A stretch of 40,379 nt of DNA, taken from NCBI RefSeq assembly GCF_014696355.1, contig NZ_JACJQA010000022.1, positions 1-40,379 of the forward strand, given 5' to 3'. This document shows positions 5,963 through 14,311 of the stretch, piece by piece. Below the pieces are notes generated by a model that saw only the letters and a list, made by a program, of their open reading frames with translations, did not search any database and had not been told where the DNA came from. The DNA comes from Pseudanabaena sp. FACHB-1998 (lineage in GTDB: Bacteria; Cyanobacteriota; Cyanobacteriia; Pseudanabaenales; Pseudanabaenaceae). The translations under genes and the position numbers were made by a program. The number at the start of each line of letters is the position of its first letter. Position 1 is the first letter of the stretch.

Positions 5963-6231
5963 GCTTGTTCTTTGGGTGTGCCGTATAGATAATGATCTAG
6001 ATTTTTGGCAAGGTCTTTGGGAATATTTGTTTCTGTTGGGATCTCAGAGTTGACTTGATCGATAAAGCTCAAAAAATCTGGAATATTAGATTCTTTAGCT
6101 TTTTGAATAGGTTCTTGTTTGGAGATTTCGTTGGTTCGGGTTTTGATGAATAAAAAGAAATTCAAGACTTCGCGTATTAAAAAGTCTGGGGCTTGATCTA
6201 GTTCATTAATTAGTTGTTCTTTGTCTGACAT
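5959..6231 (-). CDS. Antitoxin-like protein paired with the PIN toxin
   Basis: This 90-residue protein has a DUF2281-like N-terminal helix pair (LINELDQAPDFLIREVLNFF, then LFIKTRT) and a C-terminal half rich in acidic and polar residues (IPDFLSFIDQVNSEIPTETN) that would suit toxin wrapping. It precedes the PIN toxin with a 4-bp overlap. AGGAGT lies 7 bases upstream of the ATG as a ribosome site. The name rests on the N-terminal resemblance plus gene order. Confidence 0.7.
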   Translation of the reverse strand: MSDKEQLINELDQAPDFLIREVLNFFLFIKTRTNEISKQEPIQKAKESNIPDFLSFIDQVNSEIPTETNIPKDLAKNLDHYLYGTPKEQA

Positions 6232-6287
6232 GGTGATTACTCCTATTGTTTTTTGTTTTTGGGATTCTTTTATCTATATCACAGGCT

Positions 6288-6437
6288 CTACTCCATTTTA
6301 ATTGCTGTATATTCTTGTTCTGTTAGTTCAAATTCTGGGTCAATGATTTTTACTTCTTCATAGGTGAGTTGATAAAGTTTGTAAACTAAGCGATCGATCG
6401 CCTTTTCTTCTTTTGTCGTGTCAGCATGGCGATCGCC
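6288..6437 (-). repeat. Tail repeat T1: the copy inside the restriction gene
   Basis: These bases encode the real C-terminus of the restriction-methyltransferase: GDRHADTTKEEKAIDRLVYK, then LYQLTYEEVKIIDPEFELTE and AIKME with a TAG stop. It is the only copy still joined to a methyltransferase body, so it is taken as the reference for T2-T9. Confidence 0.9.
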
Positions 6438-9400
6438 TTTTTTAGCAGTAAGAATTTCGTCAACAAGCATGGAGATTTTCTGAAAATTACTTTTACTGCT
6501 AGGAAACGGAAATTCTTTGAGATCTTGAATTAAAATTTTAGGAAAAGTATCTTTTGAGCTATTGCCAGATTTATTTAAATGAAAGAATCGTGCAAATTTA
6601 GAGTTAAGTATAGCAAGCAAGACTTTTAAATCTTGAAGATTATTTGATTTGCTTTTTATTCCATCAACCGAATTTGAGAAAACATATTCATCAAATATTA
6701 ATGTTGCAAAAATATGTCCTTTTGATGTAACCTCCCTAACAACAATTCTGGGACTAGCCTCAAACCATATTGGCTTTCTAGGTTCAGCAATCCACTCTCC
6801 ATAATTTACAAAGCCACCTTTCCATGACAAGCTATATGGAAAAATCTCACTACCTCCAATTAAAGGCTTATGTGTAGGAGTGAGATGCCTTGCTGAATGA
6901 AAGATTTTCTGTTGTGATTCATCACCAGTTTGAGGAGGGTTTCCAAGACCTTTTTTATAAACTTTTATTCCCCATATCACATCAAAATAATCATTAACTT
7001 TTTCGTTAGAATTGATTATTTTTTTTGTCAGTGTAAAATCACTTGATTTTGAAAATGAACTAATTGAATATCTTTCATTGGATATAATATCATCAAATAA
7101 AACCTTGTTTAATTCTTCTTTTTTAAGAGAATAAACTTCAAAAAAATCTTTGTTGTTTTTTGGGACACATTCTAAAATACAGGTTTCAACTACGGCATCA
7201 TCAAAGGTATTAACTGGGCAAGTTGTAATACTATCAATAAATTTATTGTCTATCAAATATTTTCTGTATTGAGTATCATAAATTGATGCATACCAAGTAT
7301 TAGGAATAATAAAACACAAAATAAATTTAGGATTGCTAATCTTTATACCTAGTTCGGTAAATAAAGTATATGTATCAATTTGATAATTTGATACTTGATA
7401 GTTTTGCCTAAATAGAAAGTCTTCCTGTTTATTTAATTTCACTCCATAAGGCGGATTACCAATAACTACATCGAATCCGACAAAATCACCATTATCATTC
7501 AAAACTTCAGGAAACTCAAACCGCCATTCCAAGGCATTCTCGTATAGCCGACCGCTTTCAATATCCTCAATCTCCGCACTTAACTTATCAATCTCATTAT
7601 TTAACTTACTAACCCGCTTCTCCCTAGCCTTAACCTCCGCCTTAGTCTCCTCCAATAACAACATCTGATTTTCCACGCCATAAAGCTCCGCCTGTAACTG
7701 CCGTAACTTCACCTTCTTAGGATCACCAGCCAACAAACTCGAACTAAAACCAGTCTTAATCTTCGCAATCAAACTTTCCATCTCTCGCTTTTGTGCCTTA
7801 CTTTCCGCACTGCGATAAGTCTGCACCGCATTCCGATACTGCTCAATACTAAACTTCTGCTTCTGCAAAACCTGCTTCACATCCACATCCAACCCAAACC
7901 GACTAATCAAAGAATTCCCACACTTGATATTAATGTCGATATTCGGCAAAGTTTCCAGATCTACCCCCCCTAGCCCCCCCTTTGGAAGGGGGGGGATTAG
8001 ATTCCCCGTTTTTTTCTCCATTTCTCCCCTTTGCAAGGAATCTCTCTCCATCCCCCCCCTTTGCAAGGGGGGGCTAGGGGGGGTTTTATAATAAGCATTC
8101 TTCAAAAGCTCAATCCACAACCGCAAACGGCAAATCGTCACCGAATTGGGATTAATATCCACCCCAAACAAACAACCCTCAATAATCGACTGCTTCTCAT
8201 GAAACAGCGCTTCCTGAACCCTTTGACTTTCCTTGTTTTTAGGATTATAAGCAAACAACTTACCATCCAAAGTCACCTTCAACTTATCATTAACCACCTC
8301 AATCTCATACTGACTCAAAACCTCACCCTTGCGATCGCGCAAAATCCCCAGATAATGCTTAATCGCAATCATCTCATTCAAAGCCGACACCAAAAAATGC
8401 CCCGAACCCACCGCAGGATCGCAAATCTTAAGACTATTAAAAATTCCATTAGCCTCATTTCTGCGAACCACTCGATCTGACTTCCTAATATAGTTACTCA
8501 AATCATCCTTGAGATCCTGAATATTCTCACAACTCCAGCCCATCTCCTCATTAAACTTCTGCACCACCGCCCGCCGTATCGTCTCGCGACACATATACAT
8601 CGTAATGAAACTCGGCGTATAAAAAGAACCATCCTTATAGCCATTAATCTTCTCAAAAATCAACCCCAAAACCGAAGCATTAATCAACTTCTCACTATCT
8701 TCTTGCGTATCTTCCAACTCATCGCGATCAAATTTATAAGCATCCAAAAACTCAAATAAATATGCCAATGCATTCAACTTACCCGATCGCTTATTGCCAT
8801 TACCATCTTTAAGAACTGTCGCCCCAAAAATTAGCAGATCCCGATCCTTGAGATTGCCAATAAAAATTGTCTCCTGCTCTGTCTCCGTTGGTTCAAATAA
8901 CGAACTATTCAAATAAGGCACATTAACAAAAGCATCTCTCACCTTTGCCTCGCGCTTATCCTGTTCCTTTGCTAATACATCAAAAAACAAACTATCAAGA
9001 TCATCATAGTTCTGTACCTTTGCCAAATTCAAGAATGCAAATTCACGGGCAGACTCGCGATCGCCTTGATGATATTTGATTAACTGCGCCTCCAATAACT
9101 TCAAAAACAAAACCCGATTAATCCAATTAATCGACAATCGCAAAGCCACATTAAATAACTTTTCATCATCAGTCACCCCAAACTCTTCAGGCTTAGACAG
9201 CCGCGACAGTTTCCCCAAACTATCCAAACGACTAATCGCATTCTCAATCAGTGAACCCTCATCGCGATCGCCCTCTGCCCTGCGATCGATTAACTTCTTG
9301 CCCTTATCCTTAAATTCTGTCAAGCCAATGATATACAGCAACTCATTATAAAAAGGCTTATTTAAACTATTGCTATCATTCACAAAAGGCAACTTCAGCA

Positions 9401-10079
9401 AATGCTCAGGCGAAAAAATCTTATAAAGCTCGATTAGATCCAACTTCTCAAGATCGCGCAAATCAAAATGCGTGAATTTAATTTGATCGATAACATTCGC
9501 GATCGCAGGTTTCGCAATCTCCTTATAAAAAAATTCCGTCTTATCTCCACCTAACCGCTTTTCTTGAAACTCGATAAACTTCTTTTTTAAAGCACTATCG
9601 TTATAAAACAACTCTTCAAAAATCCGCGCATCAAAAATAAACCACTCATAAATATTCGTCACCACCAAATGCTTAATACCAACATTTCCATGCGTCAGCC
9701 TTTCCCGCAAAAAATATAAAACCAACTGCTGCACCGCCTTATCATTTAGACTGCCAACTTTCGGCATCTCCACACTGCCCGTCTTAGTTGGCTTCTTAAT
9801 CTCAAAGATCACCCCCACCGCACTTTCTACATTTTTATCATTGTGGATCACCAAATCACTATTTTCTTTCGTATTAATGAAATAGCGATCAATGTAATAG
9901 GTCTTTTTTAAAAAATCACTCAGCAGATTTTTATTAAACTCTTCATCTTTTTTGCTATCACAAAGCTCAAGCATCCGCCCCAAATTAGCCTTAAACCCCT
10001 GAATATTTTCCCCATCAGGCTTAATCTTCAAATACGTCTTATTTAATGCTTGCTTTAGCTCTAGCTTATTGACGATCAT
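6288..10079 (-). CDS. Single-chain restriction enzyme/adenine methyltransferase (type IIG, Eco57I-like)
   Basis: This 1263-residue protein combines restriction and modification. The N-terminal nuclease region has D75 (NSDLVI) and E93-x-K95 (IFEIKKP), a PD-(D/E)xK arrangement. A helical region follows, then an N6-adenine methyltransferase with motif I DPAVGSGHF (D554) and motif IV GNPPY (875-878). A coiled coil (about 770-850) precedes motif IV, and a TaqI-type specificity region (about 950-1210) closes the protein. Residues of about 666-703 are an in-frame low-complexity insertion made of a GC-rich repeat. The ATG is at 10079; XisH lies divergently upstream. The TA array follows on the same strand. 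BREX PglX is a related fold, but no other BREX genes are visible here. Confidence 0.88.
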   Translation of the reverse strand: MIVNKLELKQALNKTYLKIKPDGENIQGFKANLGRMLELCDSKKDEEFNKNLLSDFLKKTYYIDRYFINTKENSDLVIHNDKNVESAVGVIFEIKKPTKTGSVEMPKVGSLNDKAVQQLVLYFLRERLTHGNVGIKHLVVTNIYEWFIFDARIFEELFYNDSALKKKFIEFQEKRLGGDKTEFFYKEIAKPAIANVIDQIKFTHFDLRDLEKLDLIELYKIFSPEHLLKLPFVNDSNSLNKPFYNELLYIIGLTEFKDKGKKLIDRRAEGDRDEGSLIENAISRLDSLGKLSRLSKPEEFGVTDDEKLFNVALRLSINWINRVLFLKLLEAQLIKYHQGDRESAREFAFLNLAKVQNYDDLDSLFFDVLAKEQDKREAKVRDAFVNVPYLNSSLFEPTETEQETIFIGNLKDRDLLIFGATVLKDGNGNKRSGKLNALAYLFEFLDAYKFDRDELEDTQEDSEKLINASVLGLIFEKINGYKDGSFYTPSFITMYMCRETIRRAVVQKFNEEMGWSCENIQDLKDDLSNYIRKSDRVVRRNEANGIFNSLKICDPAVGSGHFLVSALNEMIAIKHYLGILRDRKGEVLSQYEIEVVNDKLKVTLDGKLFAYNPKNKESQRVQEALFHEKQSIIEGCLFGVDINPNSVTICRLRLWIELLKNAYYKTPPSPPLQRGGMERDSLQRGEMEKKTGNLIPPLPKGGLGGVDLETLPNIDINIKCGNSLISRFGLDVDVKQVLQKQKFSIEQYRNAVQTYRSAESKAQKREMESLIAKIKTGFSSSLLAGDPKKVKLRQLQAELYGVENQMLLLEETKAEVKAREKRVSKLNNEIDKLSAEIEDIESGRLYENALEWRFEFPEVLNDNGDFVGFDVVIGNPPYGVKLNKQEDFLFRQNYQVSNYQIDTYTLFTELGIKISNPKFILCFIIPNTWYASIYDTQYRKYLIDNKFIDSITTCPVNTFDDAVVETCILECVPKNNKDFFEVYSLKKEELNKVLFDDIISNERYSISSFSKSSDFTLTKKIINSNEKVNDYFDVIWGIKVYKKGLGNPPQTGDESQQKIFHSARHLTPTHKPLIGGSEIFPYSLSWKGGFVNYGEWIAEPRKPIWFEASPRIVVREVTSKGHIFATLIFDEYVFSNSVDGIKSKSNNLQDLKVLLAILNSKFARFFHLNKSGNSSKDTFPKILIQDLKEFPFPSSKSNFQKISMLVDEILTAKKGDRHADTTKEEKAIDRLVYKLYQLTYEEVKIIDPEFELTEQEYTAIKME
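7962..8085 (-). repeat. GC-rich palindromic repeat inserted in frame in the restriction gene
   Basis: The segment contains runs such as CCCCCCCTAGCCCCCCC and CCCCCCCTTTGCAAGGGGGG, with outer parts that are near inverted repeats of each other. Translated, it gives PPSPPLQRGGMERD, SLQRGEMEKK and LIPPLPKGGLGGV, a pattern found in short dispersed repeats of cyanobacteria. It has no stop codon in the gene frame and lies between methyltransferase motifs I and IV, where a surface loop would tolerate it. Confidence 0.8.
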
Positions 10080-10270
10080 TAAATCTTATATTTAGTGAAA
10101 CTATTGGCTACCCCCATTATGCCTAATTTTGTAGCCAGCGATCGCTCCCAATTGTTTGGTATATCTACTCGCGCCCATTTATACCAAAGCGATCGCCACA
10201 CCCATAAATCTATCAATAAGCAATCAAGCGATCGCATATACTGAAAAACACAACTTTACACTTTTAACTT
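10080..10270. other. Divergent intergenic region between the restriction gene and xisH
   Basis: These 191 bases hold the start regions of both divergent genes and several GCGATCGC-type HIP1 sites (near 10140, 10189 and 10228). I see no convincing paired -35/-10 boxes or operator. Confidence 0.4.
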
Positions 10271-10690
10271 GTGCCAGCAAGAGATATCTATCACAATACT
10301 GTCAAAACAGCCTTAGAAAAAGATGGCTGGACAATCACCCACGATCCATTTCCATTACAGATTGGGAAAAAGCGTTTATCTGCCGACTTAGGAGCAGAAC
10401 GCCTCATTAGTGCTGAGAAAGGCATCCAAAAAATTGTTGTGGAAGTAAAAAGCTTTGTAGGGCAATCGGATGTTAAGGATTTAGAACAAGCTTTAGGGCA
10501 GTACGTTTTATATCGCCAAATTCTCAATGAAACAAAAATTGAGCGAGATCTCTATCTTGCAGTCTCACTCTTAACATTCAACAGCGTGTTCAGGATACAA
10601 TTAGGTCAAATGCTGCTTACAAATCAGATTATCAAATTAATTGTTTTTGATGATGAAAGGGAGGTAATTATTCAATGGATACCCAATTAA
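10271..10690 (+). CDS. xisH: XisH-family protein (PD-(D/E)xK-like)
   Basis: This 139-residue protein starts at GTG 10271: MPARDIYHNTVKTALEKDGW and TITHDPFPL form the usual XisH opening. D39 (LSADLGAE) and E58-x-K60 (VVEVKSF) give a PD-(D/E)xK nuclease pattern. XisH was named as a factor controlling excision of the Nostoc/Anabaena fdxN element, but homologues occur far more widely next to xisI without that element. It overlaps xisI by 16 bp. No heterocyst element or recombinase is visible here, so an excision role is not supported; a TA-like or defence role is possible. The GTG start has no clear ribosome site. Confidence 0.9.
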   Translation: MPARDIYHNTVKTALEKDGWTITHDPFPLQIGKKRLSADLGAERLISAEKGIQKIVVEVKSFVGQSDVKDLEQALGQYVLYRQILNETKIERDLYLAVSLLTFNSVFRIQLGQMLLTNQIIKLIVFDDEREVIIQWIPN

Positions 10691-11013
10691 CATATCGTCA
10701 GATCATTAAACAAGTACTCCAAAATCATGCCGACTATCGCTCTGCAATACCTGATGCTTATACATCTCAAGTTTTATTTGATGATGAGCGAGGGCAATAT
10801 CTAGTTCTCGACATTGGTTGGAATGGCGATCAATATCTTCACAGTACCCCCATTCATCTGAGTTTAGTTAACGATAAAATCTGGATTCAGTATGATGACA
10901 CCGAAGAAGGAATAGTTACTGATTTGGTAGATGAGGGCGTATCAAAAAATGATATCGTCCTCGGATTTCGTCACCCAAAAGTTAGACTACATACAGGATT
11001 TGCTGTCGCATGA
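10675..11013 (+). CDS. xisI: XisI-family protein
   Basis: This 112-residue protein has the XisI hallmarks: YRQIIKQVLQNHADY, then DDERGQYLVLDIGWNGDQYL, then HLSLVNDKIWIQYDDTEEGI, and the ending VLGFRHPKVRLHTGFAVA. It is translated with a 16-bp overlap with xisH, as in nearly all xisHI pairs, so the two proteins probably act together. The overlap and the AAAGGGAGG sequence within xisH suggest coupled translation. Confidence 0.92.
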   Translation: MDTQLTYRQIIKQVLQNHADYRSAIPDAYTSQVLFDDERGQYLVLDIGWNGDQYLHSTPIHLSLVNDKIWIQYDDTEEGIVTDLVDEGVSKNDIVLGFRHPKVRLHTGFAVA

Positions 11014-11308
11014 TAAGTAAATCTGGTGACAATGCGATCGCCACACTCATGAACTTCTCAACAAACAATAGGCGAACCTATATACTTTGCCATTCCATAG
11101 CATCCGCAAACAACGACAATAGGAAAATGCTTAGATTTACATGAAATTTTGCAGCTATGGCGATCGCTATCCTCACAAACCTGTAAACACGTAACTAGCC
11201 ATACCCTCATCTAGAGTCAATTTCTAAAACTTTTCTATAATCTCTTGCGAACCACTAATAAGATCTGCCAAGATAGGACATAACGTTTGCTTATAAGGGA
11301 AGATTTGC
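11014..11308. other. Intergenic region before the GH57 gene
   Basis: This 295-base region is mostly AT-rich with scattered HIP1-like sites (near 11033 and 11159). AAGGGAAG at 11295-11302 is a good ribosome site for the GTG start at 11309 and supports that start. No gene is seen. Confidence 0.5.
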
Positions 11309-13978
11309 GTGACTGTTGCTGCTTCTGTTTCTTCGCCTGATGTCAAGATTCCGACCGACTCGGGAATTTTTATTACCATTCACGGACACTTTTATCAGCC
11401 TCCCCGTGAAAACCCTTACCTCAATGCGATCGAGCGGCAAGAAAGCGCGGCTCCCTTTCATGACTGGAATGCAAGGATTCACCATGAATGTTATCGCCCT
11501 AACGCATTCTCACGGATTGAGCGTCATGACGGCAAAATCGTAAAGATTGTCAACAATTATGAATACATGAGTTTCAACATGGGGCCCACCTTGCTCTCAT
11601 GGATGGAATTTCACGATCGCGACACCTATCAGGCTATTCTTGATGCCGACAAACGCAGTGCCGAGCGCCTGAACGGACATGGCAATGCGATCGGACAGGT
11701 GTATAACCACATCATCATGCCCCTAGCCAATTGGCGGGACAAAGTAACCCAAATTCGCTGGGGTAAAGAAGACTTCAAATCCAGATTTGGACGTGATCCC
11801 GAAGGAATGTGGTTAGCGGAAACTGGTGTTGATTATGAAACGCTGGAGGCTTTAGTTTTAGAGGGGATCAAGTTTATTGTGCTTGCGCCCTCACAGGCTC
11901 AACGCTGTCGCCCTATACCCACCAAAGACAATCCGAACCCCGCATGGAATGAAGTGGGTGGGGCACAGATTGATCCCAATCGCCCCTATCGTTGTCATTT
12001 GCGCCGCCATAGCACCAGTATTAGTAACGTCTCAGAATTAGGGCAGTTCCATTTGCCTGCCGATACCGACGCTTATATTGATGTATTTTTCTATGATGGA
12101 CCCATCTCGCGAGATATGGGATTTGGGGATTTGCTGGGAAGTTCCCATAATTTCGCTAAGCGCCTTAGCCAAGCCGTCCGCAATGATAACCGTCCTCATC
12201 AAATGGTTTCAGTGGCAACTGATGGCGAAACTTTCGGACATCACAAGCACTTTACGGAGAAGACGCTCTCCTATGCCTTTGTGGAAGAGTTTCCAAAGCG
12301 TGGCTGGACAGTAACTAATTACGCTCACTATTTGAGTCTATTTCCGCCTACATGGGAAGCAGAGTTAAAATCAGTGACCGCATGGAGTTGCGCCCATGGA
12401 GTCGATCGCTGGCAGGGTGGATGCGCCTGTGGTGGTGAAGGTTCGGGCTATCAGTTACTGTGGCGCAAACCTTTACGCGCAAGCCTTAACTGGTTACGCG
12501 ATCGCCTTGCCACCGTTTATGTAGATATTGGACGCAAATACTTTAATGATCCTTGGGAAGCCCGCGATCGCTACATTGAAGTGTTGCAATATTCCCTCCG
12601 CGACAATATCCCTGACCTATCTCCCATTTTGGATAAGTTCTTTGAGCAGCAGTGCGGAACCAAAGTTACTTCTCCAGCCCAGAGAATTGATGCCCTGCGA
12701 CTTTTGGAAATGCAACGTCATGCGCTTTTGATGTTCACCAGTTGCGGGTGGTTTTTTGAGGAATTGTCACGCCCTGAAACTGTGCAGATTTTGCGGTATG
12801 CCGCCAGAGCGATCGAGCTAGCCGCCGATGTGGCGGGAGTATTGCTAGAGGACGAATTTATTCAGCGCATGGCAAAGGCTCCGAGTAATCTCGCGGAGTT
12901 TAAGGATGGAGAAGGGGTTTATCGGAAGCAGGTAATCACTAATCGCATTAGTCTTGCTCAAGTGGCGGCTCAATACGCGCTGAGTTCCACTTTAGGAAAT
13001 TACGGGCGATCGCAACAACTCTATTGTTACCAAATTCAACAGCAGGATTACCAACTGCAAAGAATTGGCTCCATGTCCTTAGCGATCGGGCAGATTTATT
13101 TAACTTCGCGCATTACTCAAGAATGCGTTAGCTATATTTTTGCCGTATTACATCTCGGTGGTGATGACTTCCATTGCTGCATCCAACCCTTTACAGGTCG
13201 AAGGGAATATGAAGAGATTAAGGCAACTCTCTTTAAAACCCTGAAGCAAGCAAATACGGCTTCAGTAATTTTAGCAATGGCAAGTAACTTTAGTGGTGAG
13301 CAGTTCAACCTGCATCATCTTTTTGCGGAGGAACGCCATCGAATTCTGCAAATGCTAGCTGACGAAACGCTAACTAGACTGGATCAGCTATACGAACAGG
13401 TTTATCGCGATAACTATGGGATTCTCATTTCCTTCCGTCGGGATGACTTGCCTGTGCCGCCCGAATTGCGCGTTGCTGCGGATATTGTTCTTAATAATCG
13501 CCTGACCGAGGAATTGAAAAAACTGGAAACAGGAGCATCACTACCCAATGTGGGATTAGATGCTGTAGCGATCGAGGCGATTAATCTGGGTTGCAAGTTT
13601 ATCCATGATGAAGATGCCAAAATCCTTGAAAAATATATCTTGAAGCAGATTAAAGAACTTTCGCAAATTCAGGATCTCCATGAGAAGGCACTTTTTGATC
13701 ATCTCAATCAAATTGAAGAATCTCTCGCCATTAGCGATCGCCTAGCTCTAAAGCTCAATCTTAATCTCTCTCAGGAAGCTTTTTTGAGATATCTATCGGG
13801 AAGGATTGCACCTCAATGTGTACTCGCCAGACAGATTCTGGATTTAGAATCTGTGCAGAAACAACCAATTCACATCGAAGTAAATCTCTGTGAGACTATT
13901 TCTAATTTGGAATTGCATCAGTTAATTGATACTGCTGGCAAGCTAGGCATTGCCACTGAAGCTTGGTTACTTCCTTAA
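11309..13978 (+). CDS. Glycoside hydrolase family 57 protein with DUF3536 region
   Basis: This 889-residue protein opens with IFITIHGHFYQPPRENPYLN, the GH57 N-terminal motif with its HxH histidines. The expected catalytic residues are visible: E171 in MWLAETGVDYETLE (nucleophile) and D305 in VATDGETFGHHKHF (acid). Residues from about 530 to the end form the long DUF3536-type region common to these 850-900-residue proteins. GH57 enzymes act on alpha-glucans (amylase, branching or transglycosylase activity), so a role in glycogen handling is likely but the exact reaction is not shown. There is no signal peptide, so it is cytoplasmic. GTG is used as the start. Confidence 0.88.
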   Translation: MTVAASVSSPDVKIPTDSGIFITIHGHFYQPPRENPYLNAIERQESAAPFHDWNARIHHECYRPNAFSRIERHDGKIVKIVNNYEYMSFNMGPTLLSWMEFHDRDTYQAILDADKRSAERLNGHGNAIGQVYNHIIMPLANWRDKVTQIRWGKEDFKSRFGRDPEGMWLAETGVDYETLEALVLEGIKFIVLAPSQAQRCRPIPTKDNPNPAWNEVGGAQIDPNRPYRCHLRRHSTSISNVSELGQFHLPADTDAYIDVFFYDGPISRDMGFGDLLGSSHNFAKRLSQAVRNDNRPHQMVSVATDGETFGHHKHFTEKTLSYAFVEEFPKRGWTVTNYAHYLSLFPPTWEAELKSVTAWSCAHGVDRWQGGCACGGEGSGYQLLWRKPLRASLNWLRDRLATVYVDIGRKYFNDPWEARDRYIEVLQYSLRDNIPDLSPILDKFFEQQCGTKVTSPAQRIDALRLLEMQRHALLMFTSCGWFFEELSRPETVQILRYAARAIELAADVAGVLLEDEFIQRMAKAPSNLAEFKDGEGVYRKQVITNRISLAQVAAQYALSSTLGNYGRSQQLYCYQIQQQDYQLQRIGSMSLAIGQIYLTSRITQECVSYIFAVLHLGGDDFHCCIQPFTGRREYEEIKATLFKTLKQANTASVILAMASNFSGEQFNLHHLFAEERHRILQMLADETLTRLDQLYEQVYRDNYGILISFRRDDLPVPPELRVAADIVLNNRLTEELKKLETGASLPNVGLDAVAIEAINLGCKFIHDEDAKILEKYILKQIKELSQIQDLHEKALFDHLNQIEESLAISDRLALKLNLNLSQEAFLRYLSGRIAPQCVLARQILDLESVQKQPIHIEVNLCETISNLELHQLIDTAGKLGIATEAWLLP

Positions 13979-13988
13979 TACTTCCCCA

Positions 13989-14021
13989 TTAGCAGTGCGC
14001 GGCTTCGCCGCGCACTGCTAA
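13989..14021. terminator. Hairpin after the GH57 gene
   Basis: There are perfect 15-base arms (TTAGCAGTGCGCGGC at 13989-14003 and its complement at 14007-14021) with a TTC loop, followed by TTTTT. It lies 11 bases past the GH57 stop and is a likely intrinsic terminator. The core GCGCGGC-TTC-GCCGCGC recurs elsewhere in the window. Confidence 0.75.
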
Positions 14022-14311
14022 TTTTTGAGCGGAATCCCTAGCTGTTGCCATTCTGGTTAGGACAAATCAAAACCTAAGAAGCGAGTTGCGGCGCTAAGCG
14101 CCGCAACTCGCTTCTGGTTCGGTGCGCTAACAAAAATGACAACAGCTATACAAAAAAATCTTGAGAGAACCTACGCCATTTTTGACAAGATGTGATAACG
14201 TATTGGCACTTTCGTGCTGTCAGAAATTGGCATCCTAGAGAAACCTTAAAAATTAGCGTAACTAATTTTTGAGCTTGGCAAGCCCCCCGATCGCTACTGC
14301 GTATATTGCAT
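14022..14311. repeat. Intergenic region before smc with an 18-base-arm palindrome
   Basis: A palindrome at 14078-14114 has perfect 18-base arms (GAAGCGAGTTGCGGCGCT) and a one-base loop. It has no T-run, so it looks more like a dispersed repeat than a terminator. Nearly the same arms occur at 32431-32466 in a terminator-like setting. The remaining bases up to smc hold no visible gene. Confidence 0.7.

Noticed and set aside
441-6437. Tail repeats as a CRISPR array
   Set aside because: The repeats are 100-160 bp, read as protein ends with stop codons, and the intervals are genes of different lengths. There are no short uniform spacers and no cas genes.
8031-8480. Plus-strand open frames inside the restriction gene (149 and 91 residues)
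   Set aside because: They are antisense to a clearly conserved methyltransferase, lack family motifs and have low-complexity composition.
6288-10079. Assignment of the restriction gene as BREX pglX
   Set aside because: The fold is related, but brxA, brxB, brxC, pglZ and brxL are absent, and the N-terminal nuclease motif fits a type IIG enzyme better.
10271-11013. xisH/xisI as proof of an fdxN excision element
   Set aside because: No nif genes, recombinase or flanking direct repeats are present; the pair is widespread without the element.
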